A stretch of DNA of 64,000 nucleotides. Origin: Sinorhizobium americanum. Its GTDB lineage: Bacteria > Pseudomonadota > Alphaproteobacteria > Rhizobiales > Rhizobiaceae. Location of the stretch: positions 60,703 through 124,702 of the forward strand of contig NZ_LNQC01000071.1 of the NCBI RefSeq assembly GCF_001651855.1, read 5' to 3'. Positions within the stretch are counted from its first letter, which is position 1. Every line of letters begins with the position of its first letter. The position numbers were made by a program, and so were the translations under genes. This document shows, in pieces, positions 26,629 through 35,516 of this stretch. The notes under the pieces were generated by a model. It was not told where the DNA came from and did no database searches. It worked only from the letters and a program-made list of their open reading frames with translations.

Positions 26629-27918
26629 ATGCGACGCGAGGCGACAGTGTCAGACATCGGCAAAACAACGACACGTCACGTTCATTCCGACAGCCATCTG
26701 CGCGCGCCGGCCTTGCCTGCAATCGAACGTGCTGTCCTCTACATGGGCGTGTTTCTAGCGCCCTATGCGACACTGCGGTTTTCCGAGCTTTTCTTTACCC
26801 TCAGCGATTTCTTTTTCTGCCTCAGTCTTTCTCTTCTTTTCATAACCGGGCGGATCTGGAGCAAGCCGCTCGGCGAAGCAACGCCGCTTTGGCTTATCGC
26901 GTTCACACTCTTGTTCGTCGGGCTAATGGTCGGCAGCCTGTTGCATGACAGCCCCGAACGCGGGCTGATTGTGACGGCACAGTATTTGTTCGCCTACGTA
27001 TTCCTGATGTTCATTCTGATCCGAGATGAGCCCAGGGTAGCCTATCGTCTGGCGGCCATTTTCCTGCTCAGCATGGTTCTCATTGATATTCACGGCATCA
27101 TTACCTTCTACACGGTTGGCTATGTGCCTGGGGAAGGAAAGGGCGTCGTGACCGGTGGACGGCGTTTGGCTACAGTCCTTCGAAACCCGAACTTGGCTGC
27201 GGCAATGAATGCTCTGACGCTGCCAATTCCGCTCTTTTTATGGGCGACTGGCCGGATCAAGTCATACGTCGCCTTACCTGTAATAGCGGTATTTATAGGT
27301 ACGGTGATACTTACCAGCTCGAATAGCGGTCTATTCGTAACGTTGCTTTGCCTGGCTGTCTTCACGGCGTTCCTTTCCACACCCAAGTTGTTGCTACGGT
27401 TGGCGCTTGCCGGCGGCATGCTTGTTGCGGTTGTAGCGGGATTTGGAAGCAAGGACCTGTTGCCCAAGACATTTCAGACGCGTGTGTTGGGCGCGCTTTC
27501 CTCCGGCGACATATCTGAAGCGGGAACATTTGTTTCGAGAGCCGCACTGATCGAGGAAGCACTCCAGACCATATCCGATAGGCAGATTGCGTTCGTGGGA
27601 TTGGGCGCAGACCAGTTCCGGGTGAGAAGTGTACAAACTGCTCCTGTTCACAATCTTTATCTTCTCCTCTGGGTCGAAGGCGGATTGCTTGCGCTCATGG
27701 GCTGGATCATGTTTTCGGCAGTCGGCCTGCTGCATGGATTTACCCTCAGAAAGGCCGGGGGAGATAAGCGGGCGCTAGCAGCGATGACGACGACCATTGT
27801 CGTTTTTCTCACGATTGCTCTATTCAATCCGCATATGTATGCGCGGTATTGGACCATCCCGATTTTCTTGTGCTGCGGACTAAGCCTCTCGCAATTCCGC
27901 CAGGCAGCAAAACTTTGA
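26629..27918 (+). CDS. O-antigen ligase/polymerase-like membrane protein (Wzy-type)
   Basis: A 429-residue protein with about ten hydrophobic helices spread over its length (for example AVLYMGVFLAPYATLRF, GLFVTLLCLAVFTAFL, LLRLALAGGMLVAVVAGF). A large loop includes RRLATVLRNPNLAAAMN and the Wzy_C-type motif PVHNLYLLLWVEGGLLALMGW near the C-terminus. Such proteins polymerise lipid-linked repeat units in the periplasm (Wzy) or ligate O-antigen (WaaL). Presence beside Wzz-, Wzx- and Wza-type genes favours the polymerase role. It starts 12 bases after the glycosyltransferase gene. Confidence 0.88.
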   Translation: MRREATVSDIGKTTTRHVHSDSHLRAPALPAIERAVLYMGVFLAPYATLRFSELFFTLSDFFFCLSLSLLFITGRIWSKPLGEATPLWLIAFTLLFVGLMVGSLLHDSPERGLIVTAQYLFAYVFLMFILIRDEPRVAYRLAAIFLLSMVLIDIHGIITFYTVGYVPGEGKGVVTGGRRLATVLRNPNLAAAMNALTLPIPLFLWATGRIKSYVALPVIAVFIGTVILTSSNSGLFVTLLCLAVFTAFLSTPKLLLRLALAGGMLVAVVAGFGSKDLLPKTFQTRVLGALSSGDISEAGTFVSRAALIEEALQTISDRQIAFVGLGADQFRVRSVQTAPVHNLYLLLWVEGGLLALMGWIMFSAVGLLHGFTLRKAGGDKRALAAMTTTIVVFLTIALFNPHMYARYWTIPIFLCCGLSLSQFRQAAKL

Positions 27919-28312
27919 CAGCTCGGAACTTGGCCCCGAGGGCTTTCTCGTTCAAGCAATCAGTCGCCCATCTGCGTCGCATCATATCTATTCACGCGAC
28001 GCGTTTTTATGTGGAATAAATAGTCGGTGAATAGTTCAAGAGGAAGTACGTTCAACGCCGATCCGCAGTAAATACGGCCGGGTTGCTAATCAGGCGTGCA
28101 TGCATTATCATATATTCTTTGCTTCACTTGTTTTGTCGAACGAGAGCGGCCAATTCCCCCGCATGAATTTGGAAATAACTGGTCGGCGCGTGCTGACGTC
28201 CGCGGCTAGAAGAATGTAGTCGATCGCATCCGCTGGTGGGAATGCGCAGCCGGCCGCGACGCGTGCAAGCAGAATTGAAGGCAAGCTCAAGCAGCCGCTC
28301 TTATGAAAGGCT
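27919..28312. other. Intergenic region before the first sulfotransferase
   Basis: About 390 bases with a marked AT-rich stretch at 27970-28140, ahead of a plus-strand gene. It probably contains a promoter for the sulfotransferase and lyase genes. A 60-codon minus-strand frame at 28108-28290 has no ribosome site or recognisable content. No repeat or RNA gene was recognised. Confidence 0.35.
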
Positions 28313-29242
28313 ATGATGATGCCCTCGCAGGCCGCTCGTATTGCTTACATCGCAGGTTACGGACGCAGCGGGACCACCATACTCGACATTGCGCTGGGGC
28401 AGCACGATGCCGTGTTGGGGGCGGGGGAGATAACGTCGCTCACCCGGCATGTTTGGCGTAACAACGAATACTGTGCCTGCGGCAATCGGATTCGGGACTG
28501 CCGTTTCTGGAGCACCGTTTGCCAAGAATGGCTCGCGAACTCGGATTCGACACTCATGTCGGATTATTGCGGCCTTCAAGAAAAATTCGAGGGTCTGCCC
28601 GTACTTGCAAGGATGGTTCCCGGGCGCAGTTTCGGCAAGCAATTTGCGACCTATGCGCTTCATACGGAGCGCCTGATGAACGCGATGCTGTCCTGTTCCG
28701 GCAAGCACGTCATCGTCGATTCTTCGAAATTGCCGGGAAGGGCGATGGCGCTTGCGCAGATACCGGGAATTGACATGCGGGTCATTCACATGGTGCGTGA
28801 CGGGCGCGGAGTGGCCTGGTCATTGCTGAAACCCTATGCGCGTGACGCGAACTCGGGATTGCAGAAGGAGATCCGGCCAAAATCGGTGTTCAGAACGGCG
28901 TTGCGGTGGAGCATAGTCAATCTTGCGGTCGAGTATCTCTCGCGGAAGCTCGGCCCGGATAAAGTGTTGCGTGTGAGGTATGAGGATTTTGTCTCGGACC
29001 CCGTCGCCATCATGCGGGAGATCGGGGCGTTTCTCGAGCTTGACCTCCACCAAATCGGCTCTTCTCTGCAGAATGGCGAGCCGGTCGGTCCAGGGCACCA
29101 GGTCGCGGGCAACCGGCTGCGCATGAATGGATCTGTCGCACTCACGCGAGACGAGTCTTGGCGGGCCCGGATGCCGGCCGGTCAGCAGGTCTCGTTCGAG
29201 CGGTTGTGCGGCTGGATGCTCAGACGCTATGGCTATCTTTAA
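28313..29242 (+). CDS. PAPS-dependent sulfotransferase
   Basis: A 309-residue soluble sulfotransferase. The 5'-phosphosulfate loop is near the N-terminus (GYGRSGTTIL, about residues 15-24) and the 3'-phosphate-binding motif appears as HMVRDGRGVAWS near residue 160; VDSSKLPGRAMAL and VRYEDFVSDPVAIMREI are also standard for the family. It transfers sulfate from PAPS to a hydroxyl or amine, most probably on the polysaccharide repeat, using PAPS from the cysD-cysNC unit at the left end. Three tandem ATGs (28313, 28316, 28319) follow GAAAGG; the exact start is uncertain by two codons. The lyase gene begins 29 bases downstream. Confidence 0.9.
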   Translation: MMMPSQAARIAYIAGYGRSGTTILDIALGQHDAVLGAGEITSLTRHVWRNNEYCACGNRIRDCRFWSTVCQEWLANSDSTLMSDYCGLQEKFEGLPVLARMVPGRSFGKQFATYALHTERLMNAMLSCSGKHVIVDSSKLPGRAMALAQIPGIDMRVIHMVRDGRGVAWSLLKPYARDANSGLQKEIRPKSVFRTALRWSIVNLAVEYLSRKLGPDKVLRVRYEDFVSDPVAIMREIGAFLELDLHQIGSSLQNGEPVGPGHQVAGNRLRMNGSVALTRDESWRARMPAGQQVSFERLCGWMLRRYGYL

Positions 29243-29271
29243 GCATCGCCTGCAGGAGCGGGGGAAAACCT

Positions 29272-30762
29272 ATGCTGGCTGCGCGTTCAGTTGTTCCGCG
29301 AAGGGCTCGACAATGGCACGGCTCCGCCTTTGTCGTGGCTCCGCTGACGTTGGCAGGGCTAATCCTTCTATTGTGGACCGGGCCGGTGCGAGAGGCCGAG
29401 GCTGCAACGGCAGTGCAGGAACCTCTTTCACCGAAGCTTCCGGACGGTCGGCAGCGCGCCTTTCCGACGGCCGAAGGCTTCGGCGCCGGTGCCGTCGGAG
29501 GCCGAGGCGGCAAGGTGATCTACGTTCTAAACACGGACGAGGCAGGCCCAGGATCTCTGCGTGATTGCGTCGAAGCGTCCGGGCCACGCGTTTGCATTTT
29601 CCGCACGGGCGGCACGATTACGCTGCGTGAGAAGTCGCTGGTGGTCCGAAATCCGTACTTGACGATTGCCGGAGAGACGGCCCCGGGCGGCGGGGTCGCC
29701 ATCCGCAACGGTGAAACACAAATTCGACCTTCGATTGAAATTTGGACCAACGACGTGATCATAAGGCACATTCGCCTTCGCCCTGGTCCGCATACGCGCA
29801 AGGCTTGTTGTTCTGGCGGTCTCGGAATGTACTCGGAGGCGGCAAGTGACATCATGCTCGATCATATCTCCGCCAGCTGGGGATCGGACGAGACGGTCGA
29901 TTCGGAAGACGCCAGCAATTTCACCTGGCAATGGGGAATTGCCAGTGAACCGCTCCTGAAAGGCGGCCCGGGGAAAAACAATCGTGCTCGCAACATGTTG
30001 TTCACCAAAGGCGGCAGCGTTTCGGTGCACCATTCGCTCTTTGCATTCGGGAGGTTCAGAAATCCGCAGATAAAGATGAAACTCCCCGGTGCAGTGGCGG
30101 ATGTTGTGAACAATGTTCTCTTCTCGCCAGAGTGGCAATATGTCGTGAGCTTTGGCGATGAATGGACGCATATTCAGGCCAATGTGGTGGGCAACTACAA
30201 GATCGCAGGACGGAAGTTGCGCAACGACCACCTGGTGCATCTCTTTACCGAAAGCGGTCTCGGACACTCGATCTATGTCAAGGACAACTACGACGAACCC
30301 TATCGTACTGCGCCTGACCAGGATGACAGCTTTGTTCTAGCCGAGGATCAAAGACAGTTTGTTGTAAAGGCGCCGTTCGAGGCGCCGACGATCCGCGCCT
30401 CCCTGCCTATGGTCGCCTATGACGAAGTCCTGGCGAACGCAGGTGCCACAAAGCCTGAGCGCGACGAGGCGGATCGGCGCATCGTCGAGGATGTAAAAAG
30501 TCGCGGCGGGCGACTGCTGAAAACGGATCCGCGGGATGTTGGCGGATGGCCCGACCTTGATGCTGGAACGCCATACCAGGACGGGGACATGGACGGCATT
30601 TCAGATGATTGGGAGGTGAAATACGGCCTCGATCCGGCAAAGGCCGACGATGGTCAGCAGGACATGGATGGTGACGGGTGGTCGAACCTCGAAGAGTTTC
30701 TCCACTTCATGGCCGGCGATCCGGGAGGCAGCGATGTCCGGCCGCTTCCGGATCCGCAATGA
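29272..30762 (+). CDS. Secreted pectate-lyase-like protein with C-terminal calcium-binding repeats
   Basis: A 496-residue protein. ATG 29272 follows AGGAGCGGGGG and gives a long signal peptide (hydrophobic core VVAPLTLAGLILLLW, cleavage probably near AEAATA). The body is a right-handed beta-helix of pectate-lyase type: GFGAGAVGGRGG, VLNTDEAGPGSLRDCVE, TIAGETAPGGGVAIRNG and HISASWGSDETVD. The C-terminus has two aspartate-rich calcium loops (DGDMDGISDDWE and DMDGDGWSNLEEF), like thrombospondin type 3 or dockerin-like repeats. It would act in the periplasm or outside, trimming or remodelling the exported polymer or a plant polysaccharide. The catalytic residues cannot be assigned with confidence. 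Confidence 0.87.
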   Translation: MLAARSVVPRRARQWHGSAFVVAPLTLAGLILLLWTGPVREAEAATAVQEPLSPKLPDGRQRAFPTAEGFGAGAVGGRGGKVIYVLNTDEAGPGSLRDCVEASGPRVCIFRTGGTITLREKSLVVRNPYLTIAGETAPGGGVAIRNGETQIRPSIEIWTNDVIIRHIRLRPGPHTRKACCSGGLGMYSEAASDIMLDHISASWGSDETVDSEDASNFTWQWGIASEPLLKGGPGKNNRARNMLFTKGGSVSVHHSLFAFGRFRNPQIKMKLPGAVADVVNNVLFSPEWQYVVSFGDEWTHIQANVVGNYKIAGRKLRNDHLVHLFTESGLGHSIYVKDNYDEPYRTAPDQDDSFVLAEDQRQFVVKAPFEAPTIRASLPMVAYDEVLANAGATKPERDEADRRIVEDVKSRGGRLLKTDPRDVGGWPDLDAGTPYQDGDMDGISDDWEVKYGLDPAKADDGQQDMDGDGWSNLEEFLHFMAGDPGGSDVRPLPDPQ

Positions 30763-30829
30763 GCTACCTTAGACTTCCCTAAATCATTGTCGATCTAGGG
30801 GTAAGACATGCAGCAGGGTTGAGGGGGCC

Positions 30830-31723
30830 ATGAACCTGAGTGCCAGCGAGTTCTATTCATCGGGCGCGGATACGACCGATGTGGTCTTGGAGTCTGCCTT
30901 CTTCGCCAAGCTCAAGATGCGAAACGGCACTTTCAAGCTGACCCAGCCATCACGCTTCCAGGAGCTGGAGGTCGCCTTCCGACCCCATGTCGAGGAGCGG
31001 GCAGGCTCGCTTCGCGAGGTTCTCGACGTGGGCGTTTCCACCGGGCTGACAACCGTGGAACTCGCCAAATTCCTGGGTGATTGCGGCAGTGCTGCCAGCA
31101 TCACCGCAACCGATCTCTTCATCGAGGCCCATATCGTTGAATTGTTTCCGGGGTTCAGAGTCTTTTGCGATCCGGAGGGCTGGCCATTGCAGTATGACCT
31201 GCGGGGTATAGCGATCCGTCCGTGGATCCGAAGACTGGATTACGTGACGCTTGCATTCATTCCGCTCATGCTTGGCCGCAGCATGCTAAAGGCACGCCTG
31301 CGATCACGCATAAGCGCGGGTGTGAGCAGACCAGTGCGAATGATTACCCGGTCGTTGCCCTCGAATGGTGCGATCGTTTTTGTTGAAAATGACATCATGT
31401 GTCGGTCGGAGCGCTTTATCCGGCGGTTCGACATGATACGCGCCGCCAACATTCTGAACAAAGGTTACTTTTCTCCGGATCAGATTATTATCGCCATCGG
31501 GAATATTCACGCCTATCTCCGCGGTCCTGGCGCCTTGCTCATTGTCGGCCGCACCAATCGCGCTGGCGAAAACGCTGCGACCTTGTTTGAGCTGAACCGG
31601 GTCGGATCATTTACCGCACTGGAGCGCGTGGGCGGGGGGTCGGAGATCGAGAGGCTCGTGCTGGATTTCCGCTGCCCGCAACTGCGGACGGCTATCGGAG
31701 AGTTATCGATCGGGCACCAATAG
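30830..31723 (+). CDS. SAM-dependent methyltransferase-like protein
   Basis: A 297-residue protein. The only clear family sign is a motif I-like nucleotide loop, VLDVGVSTGLTTVELAKFL, near residue 66, with acidic ITATDLFIEAH after it, as in class I SAM methyltransferases. The middle region includes two moderately hydrophobic stretches (YVTLAFIPLMLGRSML) that could be amphipathic membrane contact. ATG 30830 follows TTGAGGGGGCC. It lies downstream of the lyase and is convergent with the second sulfotransferase, 18 bases away. It may methylate a sugar or a lipid-linked intermediate, but substrate and even activity are uncertain. Confidence 0.68.
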   Translation: MNLSASEFYSSGADTTDVVLESAFFAKLKMRNGTFKLTQPSRFQELEVAFRPHVEERAGSLREVLDVGVSTGLTTVELAKFLGDCGSAASITATDLFIEAHIVELFPGFRVFCDPEGWPLQYDLRGIAIRPWIRRLDYVTLAFIPLMLGRSMLKARLRSRISAGVSRPVRMITRSLPSNGAIVFVENDIMCRSERFIRRFDMIRAANILNKGYFSPDQIIIAIGNIHAYLRGPGALLIVGRTNRAGENAATLFELNRVGSFTALERVGGGSEIERLVLDFRCPQLRTAIGELSIGHQ

Positions 31724-31741
31724 CGTAGCGGGCGAGCTGAA

Positions 31742-32578
31742 CTACTGAACGCTCCCATTCTTCAGCCACCCATTTAGATCCCGACCGACGATGGCGCCGA
31801 GCTTTTCTATCTCCGTGGCGTAGAAATCGCCCATGCGTTCCCTGAGTTCTCGGGTCAACGGCGCATACTCCACTTCGGAAGCGGCGATTGACCGCAGTCG
31901 CTTGAAGCCCGCATTGTTCCTGAAAGGAGCGACGATCGGCTTCAACGGGCGCAGCAGACGGCGCAAAGTCGGGTTGATCATCGGCTCCGCCTTGTCCTTG
32001 ACCTTCTTCTCCAGAGGCTGGAGCGGCAGATCGTCGGTCATCCGCATGAACTTTCGAACCCGATCGAGCTGTGCGGACGCATCAATTCTCATGTCCTCGT
32101 AAAGAACGACAAGGATCTGCTCGGCCGGAAACCGATCAAAATAGGCGCGCAATTGCTGAAAGTAGAGGCCGCCGTTCAGGAAACGCCCGCCGGCACCCAT
32201 GCGTGGATCAAGATATTTGGCGATATCGCCGCCGACTTCGCCCCTGCGGTACAGCATGCAGTAGTCCGAGTAGGCGCGCTCGATGGGATTGCGCAGCTGG
32301 GCGATCAGCATCGCCTCGGGAAGCTTCTGGCTTATCCGCTCGGCTGCGCCCTCTGTATCCAGATAGGAATTGGACTTTTCGCCGACGAGACGTCGATCCT
32401 TCTGCCCTTCGAAGTTCGAGAGATACCATTCGTCTCCGCGGTCATAGTAACGACTGAAATAATGCAGCTCGGGAGCCGGCATGTAGATGTACGGGTGCTG
32501 TTGCAGCGATTGCTGCAGCCACGTCGTGGCGCTCTTGGTCGCGCCGATAATCAGGAAATCGATATCGTGCAGCTTCAT
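31742..32578 (-). CDS. PAPS-dependent sulfotransferase (heparan-sulfate sulfotransferase-like)
   Basis: A 278-residue enzyme of the Sulfotransfer_1 group. The 5'-phosphosulfate loop is IIGATKSATTWLQQSL (residues 10-25) and the 3'-phosphate site is AQLRNPIERAYSDYCM near residue 95; KSNSYL and LYEDM are also present. The spacing and the K-S-[AG]-T-T-x-L form resemble heparan sulfate N-deacetylase/sulfotransferases and O-sulfotransferases rather than the enzyme at 28313. GGAGGG ends five bases before ATG 32578. It follows the flippase gene on the same strand by 45 bases, so both belong to one minus-strand unit. The probable substrate is the same polysaccharide. Confidence 0.92.
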   Translation of the reverse strand: MKLHDIDFLIIGATKSATTWLQQSLQQHPYIYMPAPELHYFSRYYDRGDEWYLSNFEGQKDRRLVGEKSNSYLDTEGAAERISQKLPEAMLIAQLRNPIERAYSDYCMLYRRGEVGGDIAKYLDPRMGAGGRFLNGGLYFQQLRAYFDRFPAEQILVVLYEDMRIDASAQLDRVRKFMRMTDDLPLQPLEKKVKDKAEPMINPTLRRLLRPLKPIVAPFRNNAGFKRLRSIAASEVEYAPLTRELRERMGDFYATEIEKLGAIVGRDLNGWLKNGSVQ

Positions 32579-32623
32579 GGATTCCCTCCGTCAGGTGCCG
32601 GGAGAAGCGTTCTGCCATCTCGC

Positions 32624-33952
32624 CTATGTCTGCCGATACGCGACCGCCATCATCCAAAGCCAGATGACGGCCATGACGATGTGGGCCAAATTGGCGCCCA
32701 TTGGGCCGATCCGCGGGATCAGCGCCAAGGCGGTGCCATGAAACGCGATTGTCGCGACGAGCACGCTCGTTAGAACCCGGTCCTCCCGCCCCATGGCCAG
32801 AAGCGCTGAGCGTGTGACTGTACCATACAACGTCATAGCCGCCGCGATGGACTGAACGACGACCAAAGGGCCCGCCGCCTCGAATTCCGGACCGACGGCC
32901 AGTTGTAGCACCGGATCGATCGTCAAATATACGGCGCCGACCAGCAATATTCCGAAGCCGAGAAGAAGCGCTCGCATCTGTGAGGCGGCCCGATGAAACG
33001 CTTCAATCGCGCTTGCGGCCCAGGCCCGAGCTAGATCGGGGTATAGCACGGCCTGCACATGATCTCCGATTTGCAGCGTCATTCGGCCAATGCGCTTGGC
33101 AATGTGATAAAGGCCCGCCGCAGTCGGGTCGGCCAGGTAACCGACGAGAAGCGTGTCGAGCTGGTTGGCGCTCGAGCGCAGGGTCAATGACAGGTTCGTC
33201 GAGATCGCAAATTTCCAGAGGCCTGGAAAATGAGCGGTGATACCGCGAACGGGAGCCCGAAGCATGCTCGCCAACATCCCCTGTCTTCGCAACTCCGCAA
33301 ACGAAAGGAAGACAACAGACAGCGAGCCAAAGATCTGGGCCGCCATCCATATCAGGACGAATTCCTGCAAGCCGCCGCCGAAGGCAAAGCCGGTTGCGCA
33401 CAATCCGGCGCGGAAAATACTGGCAGCGACTTGACCATAGGCGATTGATCGAAACTTCCCGAACAGGCGCAGCACGGCCAACGGCATGCCGGAGATGCGA
33501 AACGGCAGAATGGCGCAAAAGAGGGTGACGAGTCCGGACATCTCGGAGGAGATCCCGAGCGAGGGACCGAAGGCCCACACGAGCGCCACGGCAATCACGC
33601 AACCGGTCGCGGCCGCGCAAACGTCAAGCAGAAGGCCGAATTTGAACAACGAAGTAAGTGTTTCCGCGCTCTTCGATTCTGCGCCGAACTTGATCAGTGG
33701 CTGCCAGGACTGGAAGTTCACGAGCCGCTCTATGGCGCTCGTGTAGGTGAAGCAAAGCGCCAGGATGCCATACTCTGACGGACCAAGCGCCCTGGCTGTC
33801 AAGGCGAATCCAACAAGCCCCAGCAGGGAGGTAAGCGCATTCCCGGTAAGGAGGTGCCTTATATTTCCCAGGCGACCCTTCAGGCCTTTTTCCCGAGCGA
33901 GCATCTTGTGAAGGCGGTTGAAATATCCGGCCAGCTCTTCTCGTATCGCCAA
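32624..33952 (-). CDS. Polysaccharide repeat-unit flippase, Wzx/RfbX-like
   Basis: A 442-residue integral membrane protein with about 12 hydrophobic helices, beginning with LTGNALTSLLGLVGFALTARALGPSEYG, the signature start of the polysaccharide_synt (MOP) flippase family. It moves the lipid-linked repeat unit across the inner membrane for Wzy polymerisation. The start is TTG 33952: a perfect GGGAGG (33959-33964) is six bases upstream, and no in-frame ATG is so placed. It is transcribed away from the export gene at 34250, with a roughly 300-base divergent region between. It is the only flippase seen in the window. Confidence 0.9.
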   Translation of the reverse strand: MAIREELAGYFNRLHKMLAREKGLKGRLGNIRHLLTGNALTSLLGLVGFALTARALGPSEYGILALCFTYTSAIERLVNFQSWQPLIKFGAESKSAETLTSLFKFGLLLDVCAAATGCVIAVALVWAFGPSLGISSEMSGLVTLFCAILPFRISGMPLAVLRLFGKFRSIAYGQVAASIFRAGLCATGFAFGGGLQEFVLIWMAAQIFGSLSVVFLSFAELRRQGMLASMLRAPVRGITAHFPGLWKFAISTNLSLTLRSSANQLDTLLVGYLADPTAAGLYHIAKRIGRMTLQIGDHVQAVLYPDLARAWAASAIEAFHRAASQMRALLLGFGILLVGAVYLTIDPVLQLAVGPEFEAAGPLVVVQSIAAAMTLYGTVTRSALLAMGREDRVLTSVLVATIAFHGTALALIPRIGPMGANLAHIVMAVIWLWMMAVAYRQT

Positions 33953-34249
33953 ACGAGACCTCCCGCCTCCAGCGAGGCCGCCTGATCAAAAAAGGCGCCG
34001 CCCTTCGCCCGTGGCGCAGGGCCGATGTGATGCACGCATAAATCTATCAGGAGTGAGCCTGACTCCGCAGGGCAGGAACACCCGCACGGCCCCCTCGGCG
34101 CAATCGAGTTTGAGCGTCCGGCCAAGTCGCCTTGCCGGTCACCGGCGCAAAAAACAACTAAAATCCTTTGACGGGACAGTATGAGGGAGAATATAGTCGC
34201 GCCAGATATTTTGATAGCCTTTTCTTTGTTGCTTTTGGAGGCGGTTGCG
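33953..34249. promoter_or_regulatory. Divergent region with ribosome sites for the flippase and export genes
   Basis: About 297 bases. At its left end GGGAGG (33959-33964, minus) sits six bases before TTG 33952 of the flippase. At its right end GGAGG (34237-34241, plus) sits eight bases before ATG 34250 of the export protein. Promoters for both are expected between. Confidence 0.55.
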
Positions 34250-35503
34250 ATGGGGACGTTACCTCCGCTATCGGCCACGAGCTCGTCCCTAAGGGTTTGG
34301 GGCACGTATATTTTGGCAATCGTGCTGCTGGCAGCCGGACTCTTGATGGGCCCGACGCCGCGTGCGTCTGCCAGTGACTATCGGCTCAACGCAGGGGATG
34401 TTCTGACCTTCGACTTCCTCGACGACGCCGAGCTTCCCATAACGGCGACCGTTTCCGGTAACGGCGAAGCACAGTTTCCGCTTATCGGTGGGGTCAACAT
34501 CGTGGGTCTTACGATTACGGAGGCGATTGAAAAGCTTCGCAGCGAGTATCGGAGACGCGACATCCTCGTCGATCCAAAGCTGTCTCTCAATATTTCGACC
34601 TTCCGGCCGATTTTCGTCCTCGGCGAAGTCAGGAGCCCCGGATCGTTCCCCTTCTACAGCGGCCTGACGGTAGAGCAGGCGATCGGCCTCGCGGGCGGTA
34701 TGCAGGTCGTCACCGCGAACGCGTCCGACCGGCTCATCGTACGCGCCCGCCTGCGTGCAGAGATAGAGGCCGCAAAAGCCGAAATCGTTCACGAGGCCGT
34801 CTATGCGGCGAGACTTGCCGCGCAGTTGAAATCCAGCGAGAAGGTCGACCTGAAAGACGTCCCGGAAGTCGCCCGCACGCATGTCGAGGAGTTGCCTGTC
34901 GACGGCGTCATCGAACTTGAGGAGAAGATCCTGAAGGAGGATCTCGCCGCCTATCGATCGCAAGCGCAAATTCTGACGGAAGGAATTGCCCAGGCCGAGG
35001 GTGGGATAGAGATCCTGAACGAGCTGGTGCAGCAGCAGAAGGATATCGTGAGCAACAGCGTCGACGATGTGGCGCGGGTCGGCGCGCTCCGTCAACGTGG
35101 TCTGAACACGGAGAGCGAGCTCTCTCGTGCGGAGAACAGCGCGGCAACGGAAAAGGCGCAGCTCCTGGAAACCTTCGCAACCCTTGCGCGGACGCGCCAG
35201 GAAATGAGTGAGCTGAAACTGCAACTGGCAAAGCTCGCAGCAGACAGGAAGAAGGATATCCTGACCCAGCTCCAGGAGCGTGAGATTGCCATCAAGAAAC
35301 TGATAGCGGAGCAACGCTCGGCTGAAGAGCAGATACTCCTCCTGGCCGCGGTGGCCCGGGATGAATCGAAGAAAAATCAGATCTCCTATGCTTATGAGGT
35401 CCGTCGAAGCGCGGTTGGCGGCAAGCCGACCAGCCTGCAGGCGTCCCTCGTCACAGAATTGCTGCCGGGCGATGTCGTCGTCGTGAGTATCGCCGGAATG
35501 TAG
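34250..35503 (+). CDS. Polysaccharide export protein, ExoF/Wza-like (OPX family)
   Basis: A 417-residue periplasmic or outer-membrane export component. The N-terminal Poly_export domain begins YRLNAGDVLTFDFLDDAELP, followed by SLBB-like VLGEVRSPGSFPFYSGLTVEQAIGLAGG. A long coiled-coil region rich in E, K, Q and R (about residues 170-370) sets it apart from classical Wza and matches the ExoF type. The signal peptide (LRVWGTYILAIVLLAAGLL, then RASAS) has no lipobox cysteine. The frame opens at 34181, but GGAGG (34237-34241) eight bases before ATG 34250 decides the start. It works with the Wzz/ExoP-like protein at 23254 and precedes the initiating sugar transferase gene by 13 bases. Confidence 0.9.
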   Translation: MGTLPPLSATSSSLRVWGTYILAIVLLAAGLLMGPTPRASASDYRLNAGDVLTFDFLDDAELPITATVSGNGEAQFPLIGGVNIVGLTITEAIEKLRSEYRRRDILVDPKLSLNISTFRPIFVLGEVRSPGSFPFYSGLTVEQAIGLAGGMQVVTANASDRLIVRARLRAEIEAAKAEIVHEAVYAARLAAQLKSSEKVDLKDVPEVARTHVEELPVDGVIELEEKILKEDLAAYRSQAQILTEGIAQAEGGIEILNELVQQQKDIVSNSVDDVARVGALRQRGLNTESELSRAENSAATEKAQLLETFATLARTRQEMSELKLQLAKLAADRKKDILTQLQEREIAIKKLIAEQRSAEEQILLLAAVARDESKKNQISYAYEVRRSAVGGKPTSLQASLVTELLPGDVVVVSIAGM

Positions 35504-35516
35504 CGTTCGCTGCCAA

